A stretch of DNA of 64,000 bases, from positions 930,001 through 994,000 of the forward strand of contig NC_006043.2 of the NCBI RefSeq assembly GCF_000006445.2, given 5' to 3'. The stretch's first letter is position 1. The number at the start of each line of letters is the position of its first letter. The notes beneath the pieces were generated by a model. It did not search any database, was not told the origin of the DNA, and saw only the letters and a list, made by a program, of their open reading frames with translations. This DNA is from Debaryomyces hansenii CBS767. Its lineage: Eukaryota; Ascomycota; Pichiomycetes; Serinales; Debaryomycetaceae. A program made the translations under genes and the position numbers. Shown one piece after another: positions 1-9,772 of the stretch.

Positions 1-1052
1 CGTCTGCAACTTTAAGATCTATGAATTGTTTCAGAGACGGACTTTTCAGCATATTACAACACAATGTGGCATATGTCACTCAAAATGGCGAGCCGCTTCC
101 ATTTATGCTAATGATGCATTTAGAAGTGCTGAAAAACATTGTGAGATCAGTTTATTTACCTGCCTACAACCCGACCTTCTTACACGAATATCGCTCAATG
201 TTGAAGTCCTTCGGGAATTTATTGAGTATACTAGGGAATTCATCAACTGATGCCGCCTTGGATACTAATGATATAGATACTCAGAAGTTTATTGAAGCAA
301 AATTTTCTGATTTGATAGTTTTCACGAACGAGACTATTGATACCTTCCTTCCTACGATTAATAATAATTTGGGGAATCTAGATATCCAACAGCAAGCGCT
401 ATTTGATATATTGCATAAATGGGTAAGAATATTTCCAGCGAAATGTATGTTTATTTCAAATGAAAATGATCCAGTTGAAAATATATTGTATTTCTTCTAC
501 AAGTGCCTCAAAAAAGCATTATATGCGGTCTTTCCTCAGGTTAAGTACTTTTTTGTTAGAGAGTTTGATAGCCCAGTAACAGTGGATATCAGTGTTCCTG
601 AGGAAGATTTTGAAATATATCTGAAAGGTATCGAAAATCCGGAGACTTGTTGCTACTCTCTCCAATCATATAACCAAGTCAAGGACCAATTAAAAGTTTT
701 GAGTAGTTACTCAATTAGGGTTAATATATTTTTACAGAAACGGATGGAAATTCTCAATAGGACGGTAATTTTTGACTGGTCAATTAAAGAGGCGTTCCCT
801 ATTGATGATATAAAATGCTTTAGAAATAGTGTAACAGATATTGCAAAACTACGGAATGATTTCAAACTGAGTGTACAAATTCATGAATTACCAATATCTT
901 CTTTCGCAACCACGTTCATTAAGCCTGAACATTACCCGAGACGCTATGAGTATGTCATTAACGAAATGAATAATAACGAATTTAGGGAAGAAGTTGATTT
1001 ACTCACATTGACAAATAATGGTTTGTTAGTCAATGATTATGAAGCACAATAA
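1..1052 (+). CDS. 3' part of an unrecognised protein gene, truncated by window start
   Basis: The reading frame is open from position 3 through to the stop at 1050-1052, so the ATG at 21 is probably an internal methionine and the gene begins outside the window. About 349 codons are visible. The protein is mostly helical with hydrophobic stretches and no metal-binding, kinase or membrane signature that I can name. It ends in an acidic, asparagine-rich tail. The helical, motif-poor character would fit the regulatory C-terminal half of a fungal zinc-cluster transcription factor, but the diagnostic N-terminal cysteine cluster would lie upstream, so this is only a guess. Confidence 0.75.
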   Translation, partial: SATLRSMNCFRDGLFSILQHNVAYVTQNGEPLPFMLMMHLEVLKNIVRSVYLPAYNPTFLHEYRSMLKSFGNLLSILGNSSTDAALDTNDIDTQKFIEAKFSDLIVFTNETIDTFLPTINNNLGNLDIQQQALFDILHKWVRIFPAKCMFISNENDPVENILYFFYKCLKKALYAVFPQVKYFFVREFDSPVTVDISVPEEDFEIYLKGIENPETCCYSLQSYNQVKDQLKVLSSYSIRVNIFLQKRMEILNRTVIFDWSIKEAFPIDDIKCFRNSVTDIAKLRNDFKLSVQIHELPISSFATTFIKPEHYPRRYEYVINEMNNNEFREEVDLLTLTNNGLLVNDYEAQ

Positions 1053-1249
1053 TTATATATATTTATTTATTTTTTGGTTAGGTTCTATTACTTTTGTATT
1101 ATAAGACTTCTTTTCATTGGAAATTCCTGCTTGTTTTATGAATTTATTTATGTTGTATAATGTTCTCTAAAATTAAATATACTTTTAGATCGGGAATGAG
1201 AAATTAGGTCCGAAAGTTGAACGAAATATAGAGTACTCCGTATCGAAAA

Positions 1250-2488
1250 ATGAACGGTCAATTGGAACAAGAAGAAGATCAGAATTTAGAGGAGTATAAA
1301 GCCTTAACTTCAACGTTACTGAGTTTTTATAACTTCCATAAATGGGAATATGAAGAATTGATCAAACCAAGAAATATCAAACAAGCATCTCTAAGTGAGC
1401 AAGAACTAGAATTAATACCATGGTATCCCAAGCATACAAGTGATTTAGAAATGGCAATTGGTATAAACGAGGAGTTCACTAAATCCTTAGCGATGAACAT
1501 TGCTGCAGATTGGGGGGTCTCGTCTAATGCACAAGAGTGGGCTGCCTGTTCCGACTCTGATTATGATAAAGTAAGGTCGACCTTGCTACAGTTATCTCGT
1601 GAATGGAGTACTGATGGAGAAAAGGAGCGTGAGATAACGTTCGGGCGTATAATAAAGGAACTAACTGATCGATTTCCTAATGAAAAAGAAAGACAGAATA
1701 TTAAAATCTTAGTTCCCGGTTGTGGTTTGGGCAGATTAGTTTTAGATCTTGTTAAAGAGGGATTTTGGTGTCAAGGGAACGAATTCAGCTATCATATGCT
1801 TCTTACATCAAACTTCATGCTAAACCACTGTAAATTTGCCAATAATTACTCCATACTTCCGTTTGTGCATAAACAATCACACGTTATTAAACGTTTAAAC
1901 CAATTACGTCCAATAACAATCCCCGATGTCAATCCTACATCTATCCATGAACTAGCAACGAAGAATCCCGAAATACCCTATGGAGATTTAATGTCTATGA
2001 CTGCCGGTTCCTTTGTTGACTTATACGGGCCACCTAACTTAATGTACTCAGAAACATATTCAAGCGACCCAGTTGCCAATCAATTCCGTAACGAAAACCA
2101 CGAACGATTTGATGTACTCACAACTTGTTTTTTCCTTGACACTGCATCCAACATAATTGACTACTTGAAGGCTATCTTCCATTGCCTAAAACCAGGTGGT
2201 ATCTGGATTAACTTTGGGCCACTTTTATGGCATTTCGAAGATGATTCACAAACTCATTTCGTCACCAAACAATTGAGTAAAGGTGGGGCACTACAGTCAA
2301 TCCCAACTATTATGAAAGGGTTGGAACTTACACGAGAGGATCTAATAGAGTTGGTAAAAAAGATCGGCTTCATCTTTGAAAAGCATGAAAGTGACATTGA
2401 GACCTCTTATTCCAGTGACATAAGATCCTTGGGCACTTATGTTTATAAATGTGAGTCTTGGGTTTGCAGGAAACCATCTTCTATATAA
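1250..2488 (+). CDS. N2227-family SAM methyltransferase (carnosine N-methyltransferase-like; YNL092W-type)
   Basis: The 412-residue protein has a SAM-binding motif I, PGCGLGRL, at residues 156-163, followed about 15 residues later by NEFSYHML, both hallmarks of the N2227/CARNMT1 family. A conserved PWYPKH segment lies near residue 57. The later stretch around 'DVLTTCFFLDTASNIIDYL' and 'LKPGGIWINFGPLLWH' is the usual second half of the methyltransferase fold. In animals this family methylates carnosine; the yeast homologue (YNL092W) has no settled substrate, so the reaction here is inferred as histidine-type N-methylation. Length is typical for fungi. The start is the only ATG in a suitable position after an upstream gap of about 200 bp. 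Confidence 0.88.
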   Translation: MNGQLEQEEDQNLEEYKALTSTLLSFYNFHKWEYEELIKPRNIKQASLSEQELELIPWYPKHTSDLEMAIGINEEFTKSLAMNIAADWGVSSNAQEWAACSDSDYDKVRSTLLQLSREWSTDGEKEREITFGRIIKELTDRFPNEKERQNIKILVPGCGLGRLVLDLVKEGFWCQGNEFSYHMLLTSNFMLNHCKFANNYSILPFVHKQSHVIKRLNQLRPITIPDVNPTSIHELATKNPEIPYGDLMSMTAGSFVDLYGPPNLMYSETYSSDPVANQFRNENHERFDVLTTCFFLDTASNIIDYLKAIFHCLKPGGIWINFGPLLWHFEDDSQTHFVTKQLSKGGALQSIPTIMKGLELTREDLIELVKKIGFIFEKHESDIETSYSSDIRSLGTYVYKCESWVCRKPSSI

Positions 2489-2749
2489 CAGTAATAATCC
2501 TATTACCATTATATTATCGAAATCTTTCTATTCAGTAGGTTATAGTAGGAACCAGAACCGTTATAGAGGTCGTGTTTTTACCGATTAAACAAAAGATTAG
2601 ATAAATGAATTGAAGGCAATCCATTAGATTCTATTGTTCTTTATCATAATTGATTCTTTTATTTGTATATTATAGAACAATATACAACAGTTAATCGTTT
2701 GTTAAATACAGTTTGTAAATCGTGATTGATAATAAGGATCATTTTATAA

Positions 2750-3415
2750 ATGAGTTTCCCAAATCCCGCAACGTCCGTTAAGTTAGTTTTGCTAGGCGAA
2801 GCTGCTGTTGGTAAATCATCTTTGGTCTTAAGATTCGTGAGCAACGATTTCCAAGAAAACAAGGAGCCAACTATAGGAGCAGCATTTTTAACTCAAAAGT
2901 GTACTATTGGAGATCGTACCATTAAATATGAGATATGGGATACAGCAGGACAAGAGAGATTCCAATCATTAGCCCCTATGTACTACAGAAATGCACAAGC
3001 AGCATTAGTTGTGTACGATATCACTAAACCAGCATCATTCATTAAAGCCAGGCATTGGGTCAAGGAATTACACGAACAAGCCTCTAAAGACATAACGATT
3101 GCTTTGGTGGGTAATAAGTATGATTTAGCAGAGAATGACAACGAAAATGAAGAAAGCTTGAGGAAAGTTAGTATTGAAGAAGGAAAGAACCTCGCTGAAG
3201 AAGAAGGATTATTATTTTTCGAAACTAGTGCCAAATCCTCATATAATGTCAATGATGTGTTCGTTGGAATAGGTAGCAAAATTCCTGATACGAGTGCTAA
3301 CCTGGGCACAGCTTCGGGATTGAATGTCAATGGACAGTCTAATAATGAAGGGAGAATTGATTTAAGTGCTGGATCAAATAACAATCGTGGTGGTGCTGAT
3401 GCATGTGCTTGTTAG
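2750..3415 (+). CDS. VPS21: Rab5-type small GTPase, endosomal (Vps21/Ypt51)
   Basis: This 221-residue Ras-superfamily protein has all the G motifs: GEAAVGKSS at residues 16-24, effector threonine in PTIGAAF, WDTAGQE, NKYD and ETSAK. The '[15 protein letters not shown]' segment and EPTIGAAF switch I are typical of Rab5. It ends in CAC, a double geranylgeranylation signal for membrane anchoring. In yeast Vps21 directs transport to and fusion of early endosomes. The C-terminal hypervariable tail is Gly/Asn rich. Paralogues Ypt52/Ypt53 in S. cerevisiae are close, so the exact orthologue is inferred from general similarity. Confidence 0.9.
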   Translation: MSFPNPATSVKLVLLGEAAVGKSSLVLRFVSNDFQENKEPTIGAAFLTQKCTIGDRTIKYEIWDTAGQERFQSLAPMYYRNAQAALVVYDITKPASFIKARHWVKELHEQASKDITIALVGNKYDLAENDNENEESLRKVSIEEGKNLAEEEGLLFFETSAKSSYNVNDVFVGIGSKIPDTSANLGTASGLNVNGQSNNEGRIDLSAGSNNNRGGADACAC

Positions 3416-3638
3416 TCCTTTTTTTAAATACAATATAGATTGTACGTCATTGCAGTGTTGTTATATTTTCTTCTACCCATATTCTTTATATCTTGACAAT
3501 GAATGAACTAGCAGTAGCGAATTATGTAGATAAGGTCCAAAAAATGGCACTTTCTATGTATAGTAGTGCCTTAAAATTTAATGTAAAATGCGCATTGAAC
3601 TTTTACGTCAACTTTACTCTCATACTTAATATTAGTCA

Positions 3639-4577
3639 ATGCTAAAGCTGTTTTCAAGAACAATGACTGTATTAAAGGTTGCATATATCCCGGAGCACTT
3701 CTCTACGCCATTATTCTTTGCTCAACAAGAGAATTACTATGCATCTAAAAATTTAGAAATCGAATTCACCCCAGTTCCAGAGGGAACTGGTCGTTTGATT
3801 GCATTACTCAATTCTAATGAAGTAGATATTGCCATAGGTTTAACGGAAGGCTTTGTTGCGGATATTGCAAAGGGTAATGAGACGTATAAAGTGGCTGGAA
3901 CTTATGTTGAATCGCCATTGTGTTGGGCAATCAGTACCGGATACAACAGAGAAGATATTACCAAGCTGGAAGACTTGGCTGGTAAAAAAATTGGGGTTTC
4001 GAGAATTGGCTCAGGCTCCTATATCATGAGTTTTGTCTTAGGACTCCAATTGAAGTTCCCATCTCCATTCTTCAGCGACCACCCAACTTGTTCAAATTTT
4101 AAAAATTTACGTGAGTCTGTCAGCCACACATACGAGGACGAAAGTAAATTCAGTGATGCGTTTATGTGGGAACATTTCACCTCTAAGAAATACTATGATA
4201 ACAAAGAGATTAAGAAGATTGGCGAGATTTACACCCCATGGCCTTCGTGGGTTGTTGCTGTGCGTGAAAACGTATTGAAGAACAATTACGAAGACATCAA
4301 GAATTTCACTGCTTGTGTTAATGAGGGGGTTAAGCATTTCCTTGAAAATCCGGATAAGGCCACATCCTACATTTCTACCAACTTGGATTACTCCGAAGAA
4401 GACGCAAAAGCCTGGTTAAAGACCGTGAAATTTAACGAATCTCTCGGCCAGAGTGAAATCGACTGGGAATCAGTAGTCAACAACACATCCAAGGTATTAA
4501 AAACTGCCGGTGTTTTAACCGATAGTGACCAACTTATCCAAGATAGATTAGAAAAGGGGGTAATCAAAAATTTATAA
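3639..4577 (+). CDS. Periplasmic-binding-protein-fold (NMT1/THI5-like, Ca3427 type) protein
   Basis: The 312-residue product has the organisation of a type 2 substrate-binding protein: 'KVAYIPEHFSTPLFFAQQ' at the start of lobe 1, EFTPVPEGTGRL, 'NSNEVDIAIGLTEG', and then 'LEDLAGKKIGVSRIGSGSYIMS' where lobe 2 begins. This matches the fungal family typified by Candida albicans Ca3427, whose structure resembles bacterial binding proteins and thiamine-precursor enzymes. No ligand can be assigned. There is no convincing secretion signal. A second ATG at 3663 (residue 9) starts closer to the family norm. The first eight residues (MLKLFSRT) are basic and amphipathic, so a short mitochondrial presequence or simple over-extension are both possible. 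Confidence 0.82.
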   Translation: MLKLFSRTMTVLKVAYIPEHFSTPLFFAQQENYYASKNLEIEFTPVPEGTGRLIALLNSNEVDIAIGLTEGFVADIAKGNETYKVAGTYVESPLCWAISTGYNREDITKLEDLAGKKIGVSRIGSGSYIMSFVLGLQLKFPSPFFSDHPTCSNFKNLRESVSHTYEDESKFSDAFMWEHFTSKKYYDNKEIKKIGEIYTPWPSWVVAVRENVLKNNYEDIKNFTACVNEGVKHFLENPDKATSYISTNLDYSEEDAKAWLKTVKFNESLGQSEIDWESVVNNTSKVLKTAGVLTDSDQLIQDRLEKGVIKNL

Positions 4578-5080
4578 TTCGGTAAATCAAAATTTTATAA
4601 TTCGATAAATACCTTTAACGTTTTCTCAGTGAACAAGATAGTAGACATAGTTGACTTATATCTATTTTGTCTTCTATTTGCTGATATACGTGCTATAATA
4701 TATGTGTATCTGTATTTATCAACTGTAGGTTTAACTTCATGCAGAAGCACGTTGCAATGAGTTCACTCAAACTTTTCTCAATAAACTTGTACCATTTTGT
4801 CACCTTTAGAAGCCAACCAGATTCCAGATCGACTAAATGGCAATTTGTACTATTTCTATGACATTATAAGTACTTATTCTTACAAACAACATAGACAAGT
4901 TTTGCAATCAAATCCATATTGGATCACATGATTTGTTACTTAAATGGCAAAGTTTGATCTACATATGTAATAGTATATACCCATTTTAACTTCTTGTTTT
5001 TATACCAATTACCTTTTGGAATTGTGTTGATATATAATTCGTGTACCATTAAGTTCCCAGTATTTGTTAAGTTTAAGAAA
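4578..5080. other. Intergenic, 503 bp, promoter side of PTP1
   Basis: I see no open frame, RNA gene or long repeat. Near 4920 there is a TCACATGA box resembling a bHLH (Cbf1-like) site, about 160 bp upstream of the PTP1 start. An in-frame open extension upstream of PTP1 begins at a TTG at 4994 and is not regarded as coding. Confidence 0.5.
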
Positions 5081-6016
5081 ATGGTTTCTCCCCTGTTTTT
5101 GAAATTGCCGATACCAGATCAAAAAGTAAATTTTACTACACATAATGCAGTCGAATCAGAAAGAATACGGGAAGCGTTGAACTCTCCGGACAAATCTGAC
5201 TGGTCCATAAGTGATGCAGTAAGTCGTAAAAGTGTCCAAAGGAATAGATATTCGAACGTTTTTCCGTGGAATAAGTCAAGGGTCAAATTGCCAGTTGAAC
5301 AAGGGCATTCGGATTACATCAATGCATCGTACATAAGTATGGGTAATAAAGTTCGGTATATAGCAGCACAGGGACCTCTTGAAGCTACAATACATCACTT
5401 TTGGTCTATGTGTTATAATGAGTCAGAAAAGCAGAAAAATGATACAGTGATCATTGCGATGGTTACACCCTTGACAGAAGGTGGTATGAAGAAATGCTCT
5501 CAGTACTGGCCAACCAAGACTAATCCCGTATTGAATGTTACCACGTTGTTACAAGGTGATGGGATTGAAATACCCGGTTTGACCGTGCACTTTGTATCTG
5601 AAACATACATCGAGAAAGGTGATTACTTATTGACTGAAATGGAATTGAGATCAAAGACACAGGTGAAAAAGGTCTACCATTTCTACTACTACAAATGGGC
5701 CGATGCTAGAGTTCCACCCTCTGTTAGTCCGCTAATATCCTTGTCGCAAGAGATAAGAGCTTTGAAGAAATCAGTCACCAATGAACCGGTTCCTATCGTA
5801 CACTGTTCAGCTGGTGTTGGACGTACCGGTACTTTTATCGCTCTAGATCAGCTATTTAATGAATTGAGTCCCGATATCCTCGATCCAGCGAATGACCAAT
5901 TCGATCCAATTGAAGCGATTGTTACTCAATTGCGTAGCGAAAGAATGATGATGGTTCAAACTGTGTATCAATATTGCTTTCTTTACGATACTATGAGAGA
6001 AGTATATGCTAAATAG
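5081..6016 (+). CDS. PTP1: Protein tyrosine phosphatase, Ptp1-like
   Basis: This is a classical PTP domain of about 311 residues counted from the ATG at 5081. The P-loop VHCSAGVGRTGTF has catalytic Cys242 and Arg248. The KNRYSN-type phosphotyrosine loop appears as 'QRNRYSNVFPW', followed by DYINASYI and QGPL. The acid loop reads WADARVPP, so Trp-Ala-Asp replaces the common WPD, and yeast Ptp1 likewise departs from WPD. The Q-loop appears as MMMVQT-VYQYCF. Length is close to S. cerevisiae Ptp1. The frame is open a further 29 codons upstream but with no ATG. The expected role is dephosphorylation of phosphotyrosine proteins in cytoplasm or at the ER. Confidence 0.92.
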   Translation: MVSPLFLKLPIPDQKVNFTTHNAVESERIREALNSPDKSDWSISDAVSRKSVQRNRYSNVFPWNKSRVKLPVEQGHSDYINASYISMGNKVRYIAAQGPLEATIHHFWSMCYNESEKQKNDTVIIAMVTPLTEGGMKKCSQYWPTKTNPVLNVTTLLQGDGIEIPGLTVHFVSETYIEKGDYLLTEMELRSKTQVKKVYHFYYYKWADARVPPSVSPLISLSQEIRALKKSVTNEPVPIVHCSAGVGRTGTFIALDQLFNELSPDILDPANDQFDPIEAIVTQLRSERMMMVQTVYQYCFLYDTMREVYAK

Positions 6017-6264
6017 TATCAGAATTAGTCTTAAAGTACTATCAAAATATATAATAAATCGTGGTGGTTTTATAGGTCAAAATAATCATAGAGATATAAT
6101 CGCGCTACTTGGCTGCAATAATATGTTTATAAATTTAAATATCCAGTAAAGCAACGTTTTTTATAAGTTATTATAGATTTCTAGTTGGAATTTCATCTAG
6201 GGAAGAGGTGTTCATTTTAAGTGTTAGTTCAGTAATTGTTGATTTCTTCCGTTGAAATGCAATC

Positions 6265-7428
6265 ATGCTGTTACAACCTACTCCCAATGGAAGCAGTGAT
6301 AGAATATATTGTCCCGAATCTACTTCAACATTAGCGCTGGCTGAAAATGAATCCAGATCTATCAATCGCATGTCAAGTTCAAGTATTGTGGGAAGCCAAG
6401 AGTGTTATAGTGAAAGTTATGTAGACGCTGATGACGAGTGGATCTTCAGTTCGTTATATTTATACAACACGTTATGGATAGAATATTCGGAAATCAAAAA
6501 TAGCTACATTTACGGAAAGAGTCCGGGGGATTCAAGTTTGATAAGCATAGACAAACTACAGGAGAAAACAGATCATAATGATCCTCTGAAACAAGTAAGA
6601 GTGAGAATTTGTTCAAAACAAATCATCCAGTTCTTGTCAGAGCTAAACAAGAACTATGAAGCTGAAATATTCTTCGAACAATCACACTCATTTAACGACA
6701 ACAGAGCATGGGTCATGTGCAAAAAGCTATGTGTCGACGAATGGATGGTTAGTTTGGCACCAATTAAAAATAAAAGTATGAAGCAGATATTGGCTACCAT
6801 GGCTCGATTACATTTTGAGTCAGCATTATACATTGATTTCTTCGTCTCCACAAGTAGAGTAATGCAAATGAAGTCATACATCTGTAAGAATGCCCCAAAT
6901 CTATCATGTTTGTATGAATCTACTTTCAACGGTGATGTGATTCGCATTCACCCCAATTATTCGTCTAACTCCAAACTCCCCACAGAAAACGACACCTTTG
7001 AATCCATTAGTGAACTCTTGGATGTCATGGATTCAAACTATAATGATATCATCATCCACAACCCCCTCTACGAATTTCCCCTGTGTCCCAGATCCATTGT
7101 CAGCCTTACTACCACTCTCCGCAAAAAAATAAAGGTTTGCGAAATACCCCAACCCACAGATATCATCCGCAAAGTCCTTCTGCTAAAAAAGCATGAAGTA
7201 AGCTTCCTAATGGGTTTTCAGGGCACTAGAATCAATAGTATCAGAAAATCGTCTGCTTGTGTCGTCAAGGTCTTACCATATTCAACTACAATGGATGCAA
7301 CATTTATTCCTTTAAAAAATACACCACAAGACCTAGTGATTTGCGGCACACCTGCAAACGTTCAATATAGTATAAATCTCATCCAAAACTATCTCATGGA
7401 CTACAGGGACAGTAATTCCTGTCCATAG
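6265..7428 (+). CDS. KH-domain RNA-binding protein
   Basis: The 387-residue protein has one recognisable domain, a C-terminal KH fold at about residues 300-380. It contains 'HEVSFLMGFQGTRINSIRK' with the RNA-gripping GXXG loop as GFQG at 317-320, followed by the β-strand 'ACVVKVLP' and the closing helix 'NVQYSINLIQNYL'. The N-terminal 300 residues are unfamiliar, with a Ser-rich start and no second KH motif that I can identify. A C-terminal single KH after a long unrelated region recalls the meiotic splicing regulator Mer1, but I cannot prove orthology. A short out-of-frame ATG at 6257 precedes the start. Confidence 0.8.
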   Translation: MLLQPTPNGSSDRIYCPESTSTLALAENESRSINRMSSSSIVGSQECYSESYVDADDEWIFSSLYLYNTLWIEYSEIKNSYIYGKSPGDSSLISIDKLQEKTDHNDPLKQVRVRICSKQIIQFLSELNKNYEAEIFFEQSHSFNDNRAWVMCKKLCVDEWMVSLAPIKNKSMKQILATMARLHFESALYIDFFVSTSRVMQMKSYICKNAPNLSCLYESTFNGDVIRIHPNYSSNSKLPTENDTFESISELLDVMDSNYNDIIIHNPLYEFPLCPRSIVSLTTTLRKKIKVCEIPQPTDIIRKVLLLKKHEVSFLMGFQGTRINSIRKSSACVVKVLPYSTTMDATFIPLKNTPQDLVICGTPANVQYSINLIQNYLMDYRDSNSCP

Positions 7429-7769
7429 ACTGCTCCTGGGGTCGCAACATGACCAATTATCGTCCCATACGCCTATAGGTTTTCTTCACTATGCTGGATA
7501 CTTACCTTACATACGTTAGACTTCAAACACGGTTGCGGGTAACCCGTGCATCCCAGTACATTTGGGAATGTGCGCAGTTCTCAGTACTTACTTTATTAGT
7601 TCATTAAATGTGATTTTGCAGTTTAATGAGAAGACCTAAACAAAGTGAAAAATTTTGCTGGGTAGTGAAAAATTTTCTCATACATCTGAGGTTTAAATAT
7701 ATTTTTTTCAAATTATTGAATTCTTCTTTTGTTCGTTTATACAACAACTTAATTTAATTTTAATTAACA
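7429..7769 (+). promoter_or_regulatory. SSB promoter with paired RRPE-like boxes
   Basis: The 341-bp gap upstream of SSB contains two copies of GTGAAAAATTTT, at 7645-7656 and 7665-7676, spaced exactly 20 bp apart, about two helical turns. TGAAAAATTTT is the ribosomal-RNA-processing element seen upstream of ribosome-biogenesis genes in ascomycete yeasts. A TATA-like AAATATATTTTTTT follows near 7694, then a pyrimidine-rich leader. A GC-richer patch at 7530-7580 containing CATCCCAGTACATTTGGG could hold a Rap1/Tbf1-type site, but this is speculative. Confidence 0.55.
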
Positions 7770-9611
7770 ATGGCTGACGGTGTTTTTCCAGGTGCTATCG
7801 GTATCGATTTAGGTACTACTTACTCTTGTGTCGCTACTTACGACTCTGCAGTTGAAATTATTGCCAATGAACAAGGTAACCGTGTTACTCCATCTTTCGT
7901 TGCTTTCACTAACGAAGAAAGATTAATTGGTGATGCTGCTAAGAACCAAGCCGCTTTAAACCCAAAGAACACTGTTTTCGATGCTAAGCGTTTAATCGGT
8001 CGTGCTTACGATGATGAATCTGTCCAAAAGGATCTTAAGACCTGGCCATTCAAGGTTATCGATGCTAACGGTAACCCACAAATTGAAGTTGAATACTTGG
8101 AAGAAACCAAGAGCTTCTCTCCTCAAGAAATTTCTGCTATGGTTTTAACCAAGATGAAGGAAGTTGCTGAAGCTAAGATCGGTAAGACTGTCGAAAAGGC
8201 TGTTGTCACCGTCCCAGCTTATTTCAACGACGCCCAACGTCAAGCTACCAAGGATGCTGGTGCCATCGCTGGTTTAAACGTTTTACGTATCATTAACGAA
8301 CCAACTGCCGCCGCTATTGCTTACGGTTTAGGTGCTGGTAAGTCCGAAAAGGAAAGACACGTCTTAATTTTCGATTTAGGTGGTGGTACTTTCGATGTTT
8401 CCTTATTAAACATTACTGGTGGTGTTTTCACCGTTAAGGCTACTGCTGGTGACACTCACTTAGGTGGTCAAGATTTCGATACCAACTTGTTAGACTTCTT
8501 CAAGGCTGACTTCAAGAAAAAGACTGGTTTAGATATCTCCGGTGATGCCAGAGCTTTAAGAAGATTAAGAACTGCTTGTGAACGTGCTAAGAGAACCTTA
8601 TCTTCTGTCACTCAAACTACCGTTGAAGTCGACTCCTTATTCGATGGTGAAGATTTCTCCGCTAACCTTACCAGAGCTAGATTCGAAGATATCAACTCTG
8701 CTTTATTCAAGTCTACTTTAGACCCAGTTGAACAAGTCATGAAGGATGCTAAGATCTCTAAGTCCAGTGTTGATGAAGTTGTCTTAGTCGGTGGTTCTAC
8801 CAGAATTCCAAAGGTCCAAAAATTATTGTCTGACTTCTTCGAAGGTAAGCAATTAGAAAAGTCTATTAACCCAGATGAAGCTGTTGCTTACGGTGCTGCC
8901 GTCCAAGGTGCTATCTTAACTGGTCAATCCACCTCCGATGACACTAAAGATTTATTATTATTAGATGTCATCCCATTATCTTTAGGTGTTGCTATGCAAG
9001 GTAACGTTTTCGCTCCAGTTGTCCCAAGAAACACTACTGTTCCAACCATCAAGAGAAGAACTTTCACCACTGTTGCTGATCACCAAACCACTGTTCAATT
9101 CCCAGTCTACCAAGGTGAACGTGTTAACTGTACCGAAAACACTTTATTAGGTGAATTCGACTTAAAGAACATCCCACCAATGCAAGCTGGTGAACCAGTC
9201 TTAGAATCTATCTTCGAAGTTGATGCCAATGGTATCTTAAAGGTCACTGCCCTTGAAAAATCTACTGGCCGTTCCGCTAACATTACCATTTCTAACTCTA
9301 TTGGTAGATTATCATCTGATGAAATTGAAAAGATGATTGAAGATGCTGAAAAGTTCAAGTCTTCTGATGACGCTTTCGCCAAGAGACACGAACAAAAGCA
9401 AAAATTAGAAGCTTACGTTGCCTCTGTTGAATCCACAGTCACTGACCCAGTCTTATCTGCTAAATTAAAGAAGTCTGCTAAGGACAAGATCGAAGTTGCT
9501 TTATCTGATGCTTTAGCCGCTTTAGAATTAGAAGAATCATCTGCTGATGACTACAGAAAGGCTGAATTAGCCTTAAAACGTGCCGTCACCAAAGGTATGT
9601 CCACCCGTTAA
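7770..9611 (+). CDS. SSB1: Ribosome-associated Hsp70 chaperone Ssb
   Basis: This is a full-length Hsp70 of 613 residues, the same length as S. cerevisiae Ssb1. It opens [20 protein letters not shown], with the ATP-binding [10 protein letters not shown] loop, then [12 protein letters not shown] and [11 protein letters not shown]. The linker [13 protein letters not shown] leads to the substrate domain. It lacks the C-terminal EEVD of Ssa-type Hsp70 and ends in GMSTR, which is diagnostic for Ssb. Ssb binds translating ribosomes with the RAC complex and folds nascent chains. Codon use is extremely biased (TTA/TTG Leu, GGT Gly, AGA/CGT Arg, no CTG), as expected for a very highly expressed gene. 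Confidence 0.97.
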   Translation: MADGVFPGAIGIDLGTTYSCVATYDSAVEIIANEQGNRVTPSFVAFTNEERLIGDAAKNQAALNPKNTVFDAKRLIGRAYDDESVQKDLKTWPFKVIDANGNPQIEVEYLEETKSFSPQEISAMVLTKMKEVAEAKIGKTVEKAVVTVPAYFNDAQRQATKDAGAIAGLNVLRIINEPTAAAIAYGLGAGKSEKERHVLIFDLGGGTFDVSLLNITGGVFTVKATAGDTHLGGQDFDTNLLDFFKADFKKKTGLDISGDARALRRLRTACERAKRTLSSVTQTTVEVDSLFDGEDFSANLTRARFEDINSALFKSTLDPVEQVMKDAKISKSSVDEVVLVGGSTRIPKVQKLLSDFFEGKQLEKSINPDEAVAYGAAVQGAILTGQSTSDDTKDLLLLDVIPLSLGVAMQGNVFAPVVPRNTTVPTIKRRTFTTVADHQTTVQFPVYQGERVNCTENTLLGEFDLKNIPPMQAGEPVLESIFEVDANGILKVTALEKSTGRSANITISNSIGRLSSDEIEKMIEDAEKFKSSDDAFAKRHEQKQKLEAYVASVESTVTDPVLSAKLKKSAKDKIEVALSDALAALELEESSADDYRKAELALKRAVTKGMSTR

Positions 9612-9772
9612 GTAATTAAATAATTAATATTTTGTTGTATAAATTTTTCATTTTTGTTTATTATTCTTCGGGGACTCAATAAATATCATTATGTTTGTTT
9701 AAGAAATATTCTGTAAAAGTAAATTGATTTGAAAATACATATTTATTCTATTATACACTTATTAAATTTCAG

